64,000 nucleotides of DNA from Bacillota bacterium (GCA_023390655.1 JAEWCL010000020.1:1-64000); one strand, 5' to 3'. Positions 52,438 through 61,661 are shown, counted from the stretch's first letter. Translations and numbers: made by a program. The notes: a model not told the origin generated them from the sequence alone.

Positions 52438-53343
52438 TCATATTTGATACAGGCTGAGTGCATTTTTTAGCGCCGCAATCACTTCTTCCCGGATGTTCTC
52501 GGGGGAGAGCACCTCAAGATGCGCGCCGTAGGTCATCAGATATTCACTCAGCCACGCGTTGTGCGGCATGGAGAAGCGGACAAGGAAGCTGCCGTCTTCA
52601 AGCTGCTCGCACTGTTCGGGCGGGAATTCTTCCCGCACCCGGTATTCCATGCTCTTTGCAACGCGCGCCGTCACCTCCACCATAGGGGCGGCGTAGTTGG
52701 CTGTGTTTGCCTCCAGGTCTGGAAGGGGCCTTCTTGTGAATGCTTCGGGCAGCAGGCTGACATCGCGCATGCGCAGCAGCTTGAAAAAGCGGAACTCCTC
52801 CCTTTTCCGGCAAAATGCTAAGAGGTACCAATCCCGCCCGCGGAAGATAAGCTTCATGGGTTCCACACTGCGCATGGTCGCATCTCCGCGCATGCCGCTG
52901 TAATGAAAGCGGATGACGCGCTGCGTGAATATGGCGTTTTTGAGCTGGGAAAAGAGCGCGCTGACTTCCGTTTGGCCGCCCCACAGGGAAAAGTCCACTT
53001 CGATCCAGTCAAGCCCGTCTAAGCCAAACAGCGCCGAAAGCCTGTCGAGCACCGGCTTTGCAACCTCCGGCTGTACGGCTTCCATGCCGCGCAAAGAGGA
53101 AAGCAGATTTTCCTGTTCCTCCGTATTGAGATAAGAGCGGTTGAACACAAAATTTTCCGTCAGGCGGATACCGCCGGATTGTCCCTTGATGGCGAATATG
53201 GGGATGCCCGCCTGTGCGAGCGTCTCCACATCCCGGTAAATGGTACGCTGTGAAACCTCAAAATGCGCGGCAAGCTCTTTTGCCGTCATGCTTTTGCGGT
53301 TGAGCAGCAGGTAGACAATTTCAAACAAGCGGTTGATTTGCAT
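52438..53343 (-). CDS. WYL-domain transcriptional regulator (DeoR-type HTH)
   Basis: 301 residues. N-terminal helix-turn-helix: MTAKELAAHFEVSQRTIYRD, then ETLAQAGIPIFAIKGQSGGI. The WYL domain (about 140-215) reads RVIRFHYSGMRG, then PMKLIFRGRDWYLLAFCRKR, with the WYL triad. The C-terminal WCX part ends SEYLMTYGAHLEVLSPENIR. WYL proteins sense nucleic acids or nucleotides in some systems, and many control detoxification genes; here it precedes two GyrI-like genes and likely regulates them. Confidence 0.92.
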   Translation of the reverse strand: MQINRLFEIVYLLLNRKSMTAKELAAHFEVSQRTIYRDVETLAQAGIPIFAIKGQSGGIRLTENFVFNRSYLNTEEQENLLSSLRGMEAVQPEVAKPVLDRLSALFGLDGLDWIEVDFSLWGGQTEVSALFSQLKNAIFTQRVIRFHYSGMRGDATMRSVEPMKLIFRGRDWYLLAFCRKREEFRFFKLLRMRDVSLLPEAFTRRPLPDLEANTANYAAPMVEVTARVAKSMEYRVREEFPPEQCEQLEDGSFLVRFSMPHNAWLSEYLMTYGAHLEVLSPENIREEVIAALKNALSLYQI

Positions 53344-53520
53344 GGCAGTTTCCCTCTTTCCCCCTGAGTATACTGTAAACCCGGGAAAATACCCAGAAAA
53401 AAGAAAAACTTTGCTGCAGTGATGCTTGCCGGCCGGGCGGGAATCATAGATAATAAGATATCACTCACATAAACAACGTGTTTTGAGCCGCTGATATCTT
53501 TCATAAAGGAGGAAGACGGT

Positions 53521-54588
53521 ATGAGGCGGATGCTGCTTCCCTTGCTTTTTTGCATCACCATGCTTGCGCTTTACCCTGCCCGGGCGCACGCCTGCACAAG
53601 CTTTGCCGTATACCGGGAGGACACACTTTATGGCATGGATTTTGACTACAGCGATGTCCCCATCCGGTATGTGATCAGCCAGAATGGGGGTACAGCGGTA
53701 TTCCATGTGGATTTTGAAGCGTATGGACGCTATGTACCGATTGCGGGCATGAACGAGCACGGGCTGTTTCTTGCCGTGCAAATGCTCTACCCGGAGGCGC
53801 TCAAAACGCCCGGCCAAGATGAGGAAGAGCTTCATGCATTTGCGCAGGAAGCGCTTTTCAATATGCGGAGCGTGGAGGAAGCGCTGCGCGCATTGGAACA
53901 TAAGCGCGTGGTCAATTCCTTTTTGATGCTCCACTGCATGCTGGCGGACAAAAACGGCACGGCCATTGTGCTGGAGCCGGGGGACGGCGAAAACCGCATC
54001 ACACAAAATCCGGGCGATTATCTGGTGATGACCAATTTCTTCAATGCGGATTTCTATCATCCGGACACACAGCGAATGGAGAATGTAGACTGTACGCGTT
54101 ATCTTGCCGCGGAAAACTGCATTCTCCAAGGGGGAGACGCGTTTTCTGTAGCGGACGGCATGGAGACGCTAAAAAGCGCCATGCAAAAGGAGGGAGACTA
54201 CCCTACGCAGAATTCCATTGTCTGTGACCCCGTAAACGGGGAACTCTATATTGCCATCCGCGGAGATTTTGAAACAGTCTGGAAGGTATCCCTTAAAGAA
54301 AAGACGATAGAGAGCTTCCGGGGCATTGCAAAGCCGATCAAGCTGGAGCTGGGAGAGGAAGGCATCAGTGCGCAGACGCTTGTGGATTTAAAAAACGAGG
54401 CGAAGCTGGAGCCGCCGTCACAACAGGCTGCGGCAGCCAATCCGTCTCCACAGCCACCTGCAGATGCGCCTGCGCCCGACAAGACAGGGCTGGCGGGGGT
54501 TGATGCGCTATTGCTCTGCCTTGGTATTTTGTGCGTGGTGATTGCGTGGCGGCTCTTTAGAAAAAGGAAAGGGCGTCCCTTAGAATAA
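53521..54588 (+). CDS. Exported linear-amide (choloylglycine hydrolase-type) Ntn hydrolase with C-terminal membrane anchor
   Basis: 355 residues. The N-terminal 24 residues are a signal peptide ending ARAHA; cleavage exposes cysteine (CTSFAVYREDTLYGMDFDY), the family's N-terminal nucleophile, so maturation is coupled to export. The catalytic region continues with GRYVPIAGMNEHGLFLAVQM and YLVMTNFF. After about residue 290 come a Pro/Ala/Gln linker, one membrane helix (about 320-340) and a basic tail, keeping the enzyme at the outer membrane face. The substrate is unknown. RBS AAGGAGGAAGACGGT. Its 3' end overlaps the convergent phosphodiesterase gene by nine bases. Confidence 0.82.
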   Translation: MRRMLLPLLFCITMLALYPARAHACTSFAVYREDTLYGMDFDYSDVPIRYVISQNGGTAVFHVDFEAYGRYVPIAGMNEHGLFLAVQMLYPEALKTPGQDEEELHAFAQEALFNMRSVEEALRALEHKRVVNSFLMLHCMLADKNGTAIVLEPGDGENRITQNPGDYLVMTNFFNADFYHPDTQRMENVDCTRYLAAENCILQGGDAFSVADGMETLKSAMQKEGDYPTQNSIVCDPVNGELYIAIRGDFETVWKVSLKEKTIESFRGIAKPIKLELGEEGISAQTLVDLKNEAKLEPPSQQAAAANPSPQPPADAPAPDKTGLAGVDALLLCLGILCVVIAWRLFRKRKGRPLE

Positions 54589-55794
54589 GCGGGTTTTGCC
54601 GTCCATTTCCCACGGCGTAAGCCCCAGAAGATCTGCGGCGAGCGGGCAGATATCCACAACACAGCCGCCTGAAAGCGTACGTCCCGCCGCAATATTGGGG
54701 CCTGCCGCAAGGTAGAAGGGATGGTATCCCGTTTCGCGCAGAGCATAGCCGTGCTGCCCAAGATGGAACTTGCCAAAGCAATAGCCGTCCGCGGCTTCTA
54801 CGCCAAAGGCGAACTCCTTCGAAAATCCGCCAATGTCCATTTCCTCTTTTGTCAGCAGCCGGGAAACATAGGGTTCTTGTTGCAGGGAAGCGAGCGCTTT
54901 TCGTACCGCTTCCTGCTTTTCGTTTTGGTACATCTTCAAAAATGCCGTGCCGCCCGCATTATGAAAGAACGCATCGAAATCCTCCGGCGATTTGGCCGGT
55001 TCCCGGATGAGGCCATGCCGCTTTAAGGTGCCGTTGGGGTCGATTGCTGTGTGTACGGGCAGGCAGCCGTGGTCGCTGAATATGATTAGCGCATAGTCCT
55101 CCGGCCGGAATAGGCTTTGAAGCGCCGCCGAAAGCTTTACCAAACGTTCGTCATGGCGGGCGACCGCTTCCTTTGCCTCCTTGCTGCCGGGGCCATAGTC
55201 ATGCTTGTTGACGTCCACATCCAGCAGGTGCAGCAGCAGCAGATTGGGCTTTTTGCGGCGCAGCATATCGATGGCGCAGGCCGTGGTCAAATCGTCAAGG
55301 CCAGCGACGCCGCTGCGCTTTTTGTATTTGAGGTTTCTTAGCACGCAACCGATTAAATACCCCCAATTTGCCCCAAGGATACGTTTTGCGCGCTTTACAA
55401 GCGGCATATGCCCGGGAATTTCCGGCACATTGACGCACATGTCCGCCCCTTCCGTGACGGGATAGAGGATGGAGCAAACGGTTTTCCCTGCCGCCGCCGC
55501 CTTTTGGTAGAGTGTGGGCGCGCGAAGGAGAGCTGCCTGCGTGTTCCAGTCAGGGTGCTCTTTTCCCGGCTGTGTCTTCAGATTCTCGATAAGGCCGTGC
55601 TTGTGCGGATGTACGCCCGTGATGATGGAGCTGTGGATGGGGTAGGTGTTTGTGATAAACGTAGGGGAGACGTGCTCCACAAGCGTTCCGCGGTTAACCA
55701 GCGCGCGGAAGCCCGGCAGCGTTTTTAAATACGCGACGTCCGCATTGTCCACCGCGTCCAAAGAGACCATGATAAGATGTTTGACCTGCTGCAT
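54580..55794 (-). CDS. Type I phosphodiesterase / nucleotide pyrophosphatase-like (alkaline phosphatase superfamily) protein
   Basis: 404 residues from ATG 55794 (GAGGGGAACAGCGCA upstream). Family motifs: LIMVSLDAVDNADVAYL at the N-terminus (metal Asp), FITNTYPIHSSIITGVHPHK with the nucleophilic Thr, LLLLHLLDVDVNKHDYGPGS and ALIIFSDHGCLPV (metal Asp-His pair), GYHPFYLAAGP later. The metal ligands all seem present, so it should be active on a phosphodiester or phosphonate. No signal peptide is seen. It is convergent with, and overlaps, the Ntn hydrolase gene. Confidence 0.88.
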   Translation of the reverse strand: MQQVKHLIMVSLDAVDNADVAYLKTLPGFRALVNRGTLVEHVSPTFITNTYPIHSSIITGVHPHKHGLIENLKTQPGKEHPDWNTQAALLRAPTLYQKAAAAGKTVCSILYPVTEGADMCVNVPEIPGHMPLVKRAKRILGANWGYLIGCVLRNLKYKKRSGVAGLDDLTTACAIDMLRRKKPNLLLLHLLDVDVNKHDYGPGSKEAKEAVARHDERLVKLSAALQSLFRPEDYALIIFSDHGCLPVHTAIDPNGTLKRHGLIREPAKSPEDFDAFFHNAGGTAFLKMYQNEKQEAVRKALASLQQEPYVSRLLTKEEMDIGGFSKEFAFGVEAADGYCFGKFHLGQHGYALRETGYHPFYLAAGPNIAAGRTLSGGCVVDICPLAADLLGLTPWEMDGKTRLF

Positions 55795-56053
55795 TGCGCT
55801 GTTCCCCTCTGCTGGAATGTGTGGAATACGTTGTATACGGTCTACGCCCATTATATGAAAATACGCTGCTGCAAGCAAATTATGTTTCTACTGTGATGCA
55901 CGAATATGAAGTGATAAAAATGTTTAAATTCCGCGAAAAACATCATTGAAAGGGTGCTCAACGCGCTGTATGATGAATTGTACAGACTTGTATATACTTC
56001 CAGATCTCAACCAGAACCTCAAATAAATACGTTAGGAAAGAAAGGGATATAGG

Positions 56054-58798
56054 ATGTTCCTCTATGTGCCCCAAAAAAGAACACTGGCTTTGTTTCTCGC
56101 GATTTTGATGGTGACGTTGGCTTTTCCAGCTGTAGCATTAGCGGCAGGAGGGCCTGGCCAAGATTGGTATTACTCCCCAGGCAGTGCGGACGGATCTGCC
56201 GATCATCCTTATATCATCAGCGGTGCAGATGATCTTGCAGGCCTTGCCGGACTTGTAAATGGCGGTAACAGCTTTGAAGGAAAGCATATCACAATTGCTA
56301 CCGCGACAAGCATTGATATGGCGGCCTACCCCAATTGGACGCCGATCGGAACCTTGACGGCGCCTTTTAAGGGTAGACTTGATGGCAACGGCGTAACGCT
56401 TCTAAATCTGACAATTAGTGATACGCGTGCGTTTTCTTCCGTACAGAGTTTTGGCGTCGGACTTTTTGGCCTGATTGGCCCAGGTGGCAGCGTAAAGAAT
56501 CTCTCGCTCTCTTCGGCAAGTATCCGCGCAAATTACTCTCTTGCGTTTAGCGGAGATTTAAACAGCTTTATCGGCGGCATTGCAGGTATGAACGAAGGCA
56601 TAATTTCCAATTGCAATGTGTCGGGCGAGTTTGATATTACAGGCGTCGTTGTCAAAGCGGGAGGCATTGCAGGCAGTAATGGCAGTGATTCCGGTTCCTT
56701 TGCCAATACGGCCGGAACCATTACAGACTGCAATACGGATTGTAATATTAGCGTAGTATGCAGCTATCAGTTGCTGCATGCTGGTGGAATTGCAGGGAGT
56801 TCTACAAGGGGAACCGGCTCAATTTCAGGATGCAGCAGCGAAGGTGCGATTACTGTGGGCGGGGTACTCGCTCCAGACAGCACTTATAAATGCTCGCCGA
56901 ACGTGGGCGGATTAATTGGATATGCGGATAAAGTCAATGTATCCAACTGCGAGAGTTCTGTTGCGGTGACGGTGACCGGAGGGGTAAGGAGTAGCTATTC
57001 CGGAGGCCTGATTGGGTTTGCGCTTAACAGTATCATCGACAGCTGCAGCAGCACAGGAGATGTGGCAGCTTATGGGGATTCCAGTTTCAGTTATGATGAT
57101 ACAGCGGCAGGCGGCCTGATTGGCCGGTTGTCCTATGCAAGCGCTGCGACGAAGGTTCAAAACTCCTTCAGTACAGGGGATGCGCAGGCAACCGTGAAAT
57201 CCATTGGAAAGGTCGGTTATTCTTTAGCCGGCGGCTTTGTCGGCTATGTGAAATATTTTGGGCCGGATAAGGCGGAAATCGTTTCCTGCTATGCAACGGG
57301 CAGTGCAAATGCAGCAGCGCTGGACAACGGGTATGCGTTTGCGGGTGGATTTGCGGGTTATCTGTACACGGGCTTGATTGATAAATGCTTTAGTGCTGGT
57401 GACGTGCAGGCAAACGCTGCATTGGGTGGTTACGCTTCTGCTGGTGGCTTGGCAGGGTATGCCAGTTCTTATGGTGTGACAACAGCTTCCATATCAAATG
57501 CATACTGCGTGGGAAACGCCTTGGCAAATTGTGAGACGAAAGAGCGCGCCGGCGGATTTGTGGGAGCCGTAGGGGCAACGAGTGAGTTTACGGACTGCTA
57601 TAGCGCAGGCGAGCCGCAAATCACCCACAGCGGCGCAACCTTTGCAGTGGGTGGGCTTATTGGCGCGGCTGCGGGCACTTATACATTCACCGATTTATAT
57701 TATGACAATACCGTAAATCCCTCCATACCTGCTATGGGAGTGGGCAGCGGGACAGTAGCCGCGCTTTCTACCGACAGCATGGTGGCGGACGATACGCTCA
57801 CCTTAGGGATGAGCGGCCTTACTGCAAGCGGCGCATGGACAAAGAGGCCCAATATTGGTACGGAAAGCTATTATCCGGAATTGACGATATTTGCAGGTGC
57901 AGGCGGCGTGAAAGGGATGGCCTCCAGGAACAGCGTAACGATAGCAGCGGCAACCTATACACTTATGGTGATAAACGGGAACGGCAGTGGAAATTATGCA
58001 GCAGGGCAAGCAGTACCCATATCGGCGGATGCTCCTGCTTCCGGCCAACAGTTTTATAGGTGGACAAGCAGTACGGGCGGTTCCTTTGCGAATGAGACAA
58101 GCGCCACCACCGTGTTTACCATGCCTGCAAACGCTGTAACGGTGTCGGCGACCTATCAGCCGGTCTCGCAAGCAGGTTCGGATAGTGGCGATACCGGAAG
58201 TGCGCCGGTAAAGACGATCACGGTGGTGGAAGCTCCCAGGGGGATTGATAATCCCAGGCAGATTACCGTTACGCCTGTTGGCGACGCATTTGATCAATCC
58301 ATTGAGGTGCGGTTAAAAGATGATACTATGGCGGAGAGCCAAATACGTGCGGCATTGGAACAGAGTGCCCTTAAACATGATATGAAGGAAGCGCTGGTGT
58401 ATCCGCTTGATATCAGCATGTACATTAAGGGAACCAATACCAAAGTTCAACCCAAGGAAGGCAGCTCAGTTGAGATTACCTGCCCAATCCCCAAAGAATT
58501 GCTGGCGCAAAAGGAAAAACTGGTTGTGGTGTGCCTGATTGACGGAAAACTTACGGTGCTTCAGACGAGGGTTGTTTCAAAGGGCGGTGGATATTATGTG
58601 CAGTTCACTGCAAGCCATTTTTCCCCATATGCGTTTGTGGTGGATGAAAACGGCAAGTTGGGCGGCCTTGCCAACGTTACCCCTATTGATCCTCTGGGCA
58701 TCCCCAAGACTGGCGGTGTGGGATTGGAGTATGTAGGCGCAGGGCTTATATTTGCTGCAATGGGCCTGCGGAGAATTCTTGGAAAAAAGAAACAGTAA
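56054..58798 (+). CDS. GLUG-repeat surface protein with IPKTG sorting signal
   Basis: 914 residues. Signal peptide about 1-30. Residues about 110-560 hold many GLUG-like beta-helix repeats (GGIAGMNEGIISNCNVSGEF, GGLIGFALNSIIDSCSSTGD and similar, each with an aromatic/cysteine-spaced turn). A divergent InlB-type repeat follows at about 640-700 (QAVPISADAPASGQQFYRWT). The C-terminus has IPKTGG (about 881), a hydrophobic segment and RRILGKKKQ, a complete LPXTG-type sorting signal with Ile in first place. It should be attached to peptidoglycan by a sortase. Ribosome site GAAAGAAAGGGATATAGG. Confidence 0.85.
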   Translation: MFLYVPQKRTLALFLAILMVTLAFPAVALAAGGPGQDWYYSPGSADGSADHPYIISGADDLAGLAGLVNGGNSFEGKHITIATATSIDMAAYPNWTPIGTLTAPFKGRLDGNGVTLLNLTISDTRAFSSVQSFGVGLFGLIGPGGSVKNLSLSSASIRANYSLAFSGDLNSFIGGIAGMNEGIISNCNVSGEFDITGVVVKAGGIAGSNGSDSGSFANTAGTITDCNTDCNISVVCSYQLLHAGGIAGSSTRGTGSISGCSSEGAITVGGVLAPDSTYKCSPNVGGLIGYADKVNVSNCESSVAVTVTGGVRSSYSGGLIGFALNSIIDSCSSTGDVAAYGDSSFSYDDTAAGGLIGRLSYASAATKVQNSFSTGDAQATVKSIGKVGYSLAGGFVGYVKYFGPDKAEIVSCYATGSANAAALDNGYAFAGGFAGYLYTGLIDKCFSAGDVQANAALGGYASAGGLAGYASSYGVTTASISNAYCVGNALANCETKERAGGFVGAVGATSEFTDCYSAGEPQITHSGATFAVGGLIGAAAGTYTFTDLYYDNTVNPSIPAMGVGSGTVAALSTDSMVADDTLTLGMSGLTASGAWTKRPNIGTESYYPELTIFAGAGGVKGMASRNSVTIAAATYTLMVINGNGSGNYAAGQAVPISADAPASGQQFYRWTSSTGGSFANETSATTVFTMPANAVTVSATYQPVSQAGSDSGDTGSAPVKTITVVEAPRGIDNPRQITVTPVGDAFDQSIEVRLKDDTMAESQIRAALEQSALKHDMKEALVYPLDISMYIKGTNTKVQPKEGSSVEITCPIPKELLAQKEKLVVVCLIDGKLTVLQTRVVSKGGGYYVQFTASHFSPYAFVVDENGKLGGLANVTPIDPLGIPKTGGVGLEYVGAGLIFAAMGLRRILGKKKQ

Positions 58799-58814
58799 AC
58801 GATAAAACCATGAC

Positions 58815-58845
58815 AGAAAGGCCGGGATTTTCCCGGCCTTTCTGC
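58815..58845 (+). terminator. Terminator after the GLUG-repeat gene
   Basis: CAGAAAGGCCGGGA pairs with TCCCGGCCTTTCTG around a TTT loop. The T run is weak. Confidence 0.8.
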
Positions 58846-58905
58846 TTGATTCGATAAAATGCAATACGGTAAAGACGAAATTCACGAACAATTTATATTC
58901 GCCTT

Positions 58906-58941
58906 TTTTCGTCAATGTTATAACAATAACATTGACGAAAA
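58906..58941 (+). promoter_or_regulatory. Perfect 16-bp palindromic operator upstream of the FMN lipoprotein gene
   Basis: TTTTCGTCAATGTTAT (58906-58921) is the exact reverse complement of ATAACATTGACGAAAA (58926-58941), with four bases between. The right arm contains the -35 hexamer, so a bound protein would block RNA polymerase. No regulator gene lies next to it. Confidence 0.8.
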
Positions 58942-58960
58942 CCTAGCATTATGCTATGAT
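58932..58960 (+). promoter_or_regulatory. Promoter of the FMN lipoprotein gene
   Basis: TTGACG (58932-58937), 17 bases, then TATGAT (58955-58960), giving a leader of about 105 bases. Confidence 0.82.
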
Positions 58961-59072
58961 ACGTACGTTAATAAATTGACACATTTCCGCCATGTTTGAT
59001 TGTCCGTTTGCCCATATTTTCGGTTTGTTGCGCGATAGCGCTGCAAATATATTTATTTTTGGAGGTAACTCA

Positions 59073-60785
59073 ATGCGTAAACTGATTGCCCTGACGCTGA
59101 TTGCCCTGATGCTGATTGGCACCGCTGCATGCAGCGCCCCGGCACAGACCCCGGCCGAAACGCCTGCCGCCCAAACGAAGACGCTTACCGGCACCGGTAA
59201 AGGTTTTGGCGGTGAAGTCACCGTTACCGTCACCATGGATGGCGACAAAATCGTGGATGTGAAGGCTGCCGGCGACAAGGAAACCAAGAACATCGGCACA
59301 AAAGCCATTGACGAGCTTCCCGCCAAGATCGTGGAAGCCGGCTCCACAACTGTGGATATCATTTCCGGCGCGACCGTGACCAGCGAAGCGATTATTTATG
59401 CGGTAAACAACGCCCTGGACCCTGCCGCCTATCCCGCTCCCGTGGCGGAAGCGCCCGTTGAAGAAGGCCCGGCATCCATCGCGGCTGCGGAAGTCTACAT
59501 GGGCTTTGGCCTCAACAACACGCCGCGCGTCGGCCCCGGCAAGGATGATACGGGAGTATCCGTGTACAGCATCAACCAGGTGTTTGCCAACGTCCTCTTC
59601 GACGGTGAAGGCAAAATCCTGAACTTGTTCGTCGACCAGCTCGAATACGCCACTCCCAACTATGACGGCGAAAGCATGCCGCACTTTAGCGGGTTCCCCG
59701 GCCAGGGCGGCTACAACAATGACGCCAACCATGATGAAAAGGTGGACGGCAAGACCCCGGACACCGAAGAAAACTATGTTGCGGAAGTCAACTCCTGGGC
59801 CACCAAGCGTGACCGCGGCGAAGGCTACGTGATGGGTACTGGCACCTGGAGCAAGCAGATGGACGCCTATCAGAAGCTGTTCGTCGGCAAGACCGTGGAA
59901 GAAGTGGAAGCATGGTTCAATAAATTCTGTTCCGACCTCAACGGCAGGCCGTTAAAGGCGGAGTCCGACAAGCCGGAAGACCAATCTAAGTACGGCGCGC
60001 TCACCGAAGATGAGAAGAAGGAACTTGCGGATGTTGTTTCTAGCGCTACCATGAGCCTGAACGACAGCCACGGCAATATCCTTGCCGCCATCAAGGAAGC
60101 TTATGAAAACAGGGTTCCCCTTGCAATCACCTCTGCGGCCGCTGTCGGCTTCGGCCTCAATAACACGCCGCGCATCGGGCCTGGCAAGGATGATCAGGAA
60201 GTGCCTGTCTACAGCATCAACCAGGTGTTTGCAAATACCCTCTTTGATACGGACGGCAAGATTCTCGCGATCTATATCGACCAGCTCGAATATGCGACCC
60301 CGAACTATGACGGCGAGAGCATGCCGCACTTTAGCGGTTTTCCCGGCCAGGGCGGCTACAACAATGACGCCGACCATGATGAAAAGGTGGACGGCAAGAC
60401 CCCGGACACCGAAGAAAACTATATTGCGGAAGTCAACTCCTGGGTCACCAAGCGTGACCGCGGCGAAGGCTACGTGATGGGTACCGGTACCTGGAGCAAG
60501 CAGATGGACGCGTTCGAGAAGCTGTTTGTCGGCAAGACCGTGGAAGAAGTGGAAGCCTGGTTCGCGAAATACTGCTCCGACCTCAACGGCAGGCCCTTAA
60601 AGGCCGACTCCGATAAGCCGGAGGACCAATCTAAGTACGGCGCGCTGACCGAAGGCGAGAAGAAGGAACTTGCGGATGTCGTTTCCAGCGCTACCATGAG
60701 CCTGAACGACAGCCACGGCAACATCCTTGCCGCCATTAAGGCTTCCTTTGACAAGCGCCAGCAGATTGAACTTTCCGTTGGCTAA
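59073..60785 (+). CDS. Lipoprotein with three FMN-attachment motifs and two near-identical FMN-binding-type repeats
   Basis: 570 residues from ATG 59073 (GGAGGTAACTCA upstream). The signal peptide ends in LIGTAACS, a lipobox. A first FMN-binding domain (about 38-115) carries DIISGATVTS, the ApbE-type flavinylation motif whose final Thr bears FMN by phosphoester linkage. Two repeats of about 215 residues follow (from 144 and from 359), almost identical, each ending in DVVSSATMSLNDSHGNILAA, which also fits the D-x-x-S/T-G/A/S-A-T motif. So up to three FMNs per protein are possible. This would be an extracytoplasmic electron carrier. An ApbE transferase gene is not in the window. Confidence 0.85.
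   Translation: MRKLIALTLIALMLIGTAACSAPAQTPAETPAAQTKTLTGTGKGFGGEVTVTVTMDGDKIVDVKAAGDKETKNIGTKAIDELPAKIVEAGSTTVDIISGATVTSEAIIYAVNNALDPAAYPAPVAEAPVEEGPASIAAAEVYMGFGLNNTPRVGPGKDDTGVSVYSINQVFANVLFDGEGKILNLFVDQLEYATPNYDGESMPHFSGFPGQGGYNNDANHDEKVDGKTPDTEENYVAEVNSWATKRDRGEGYVMGTGTWSKQMDAYQKLFVGKTVEEVEAWFNKFCSDLNGRPLKAESDKPEDQSKYGALTEDEKKELADVVSSATMSLNDSHGNILAAIKEAYENRVPLAITSAAAVGFGLNNTPRIGPGKDDQEVPVYSINQVFANTLFDTDGKILAIYIDQLEYATPNYDGESMPHFSGFPGQGGYNNDADHDEKVDGKTPDTEENYIAEVNSWVTKRDRGEGYVMGTGTWSKQMDAFEKLFVGKTVEEVEAWFAKYCSDLNGRPLKADSDKPEDQSKYGALTEGEKKELADVVSSATMSLNDSHGNILAAIKASFDKRQQIELSVG
59502..60782 (+). repeat. Tandem 645-base direct repeat within the FMN lipoprotein gene
   Basis: Two copies, about 59502-60146 and 60147-60782, share long identical stretches at DNA level, for example around the MPHFSGFPGQGGYNNDA and KRDRGEGYVMGTGTWSKQMD segments. 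Differences are mostly silent or conservative, so the duplication is recent or kept alike by gene conversion. Confidence 0.9.
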
Positions 60786-60953
60786 GACTGTATCGTGGTA
60801 TAGGAGGGTGGGGCTTTGGCTCCGCCCTCTTTTTCGTTTCCTGACGTCTTGCGCGGTTTTCTCGGGCTGGTGTACAATGGATGGCGGTAAGCCCATGTAC
60901 CGTATAAAAGAGGGCGGCATATCCTTGCGGTATGCCTGCGGACAAGGAATGAA

Positions 60954-61661
60954 ATGACCATGAACATGCCGTTGGCACTAACGTATTTGAATGAGGACGC
61001 TTTGCTGCATATCGATATGCTTGAGGCGGTCCGGCGGGAAAAGGGTGAGCTCCTGTTTGCTGCAAAGGAGGGGGTGCTGCTCCGGCATGCGGCGGCGGAT
61101 GCCTATATGATGAGCGCAAAGGATGAATATACAGCGCGCAGCATGCTCAACCTGATCCCCCGCGCGGACCTGTTTGTGGCGCACCAGACGTTCACCATTC
61201 CGCTGGTTGAAGAAGCACTTCACCTGCACGCCTCCCTTGCATGCGTGCAGGCGGTATACCTTGGGCGGGAACCCGTTGCGGTACAACGGCAGCACCTTGC
61301 AATAGAGATGCTCGATCATACGCATCTTCCGTTTGTGGCGCAGTGGTACTCCCATCAGCTGGACCCGGAATATCTGCTCGAACAGATCAATGCGGGCGTG
61401 ATGTACGGCGCTTATGTGGAAGGGGCGCTTGCGGGCTTTATCGGCGAGCATGCGGAAGGATCCATCGGCATGCTCGAAGTGCTGCCGCAGTTTCAGAGGT
61501 GCGGGATCGGGGAAGCGCTCGAAGCGTTTCAGACAAACAGGCATTTGGCAGAAGGCTATGTGCCGTTCGGGCAGGTTGTGGAAGGGAATACGGCTTCCCT
61601 GAAGCTGCAGGAAAAGCTTGGCTACACCCTTTCAGAGGGACGTATTTACTGGATGAAATAA
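60954..61661 (+). CDS. GNAT-family N-acetyltransferase
   Basis: 235 residues. An N-terminal half of about 120 residues without recognised motifs is followed by a GNAT domain: GVMYGAYVEGALAGFIGEH, then GMLEVLPQFQRCGIGEALEA with the acetyl-CoA loop, then QVVEGNTASLKLQEKLGYTL. The substrate is unknown. ACAAGGAATGAA precedes the ATG; several in-frame ATGs (60954, 60960, 60966) compete. It is a single gene between the FMN lipoprotein and the hairpin cluster. Confidence 0.82.
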   Translation: MTMNMPLALTYLNEDALLHIDMLEAVRREKGELLFAAKEGVLLRHAAADAYMMSAKDEYTARSMLNLIPRADLFVAHQTFTIPLVEEALHLHASLACVQAVYLGREPVAVQRQHLAIEMLDHTHLPFVAQWYSHQLDPEYLLEQINAGVMYGAYVEGALAGFIGEHAEGSIGMLEVLPQFQRCGIGEALEAFQTNRHLAEGYVPFGQVVEGNTASLKLQEKLGYTLSEGRIYWMK

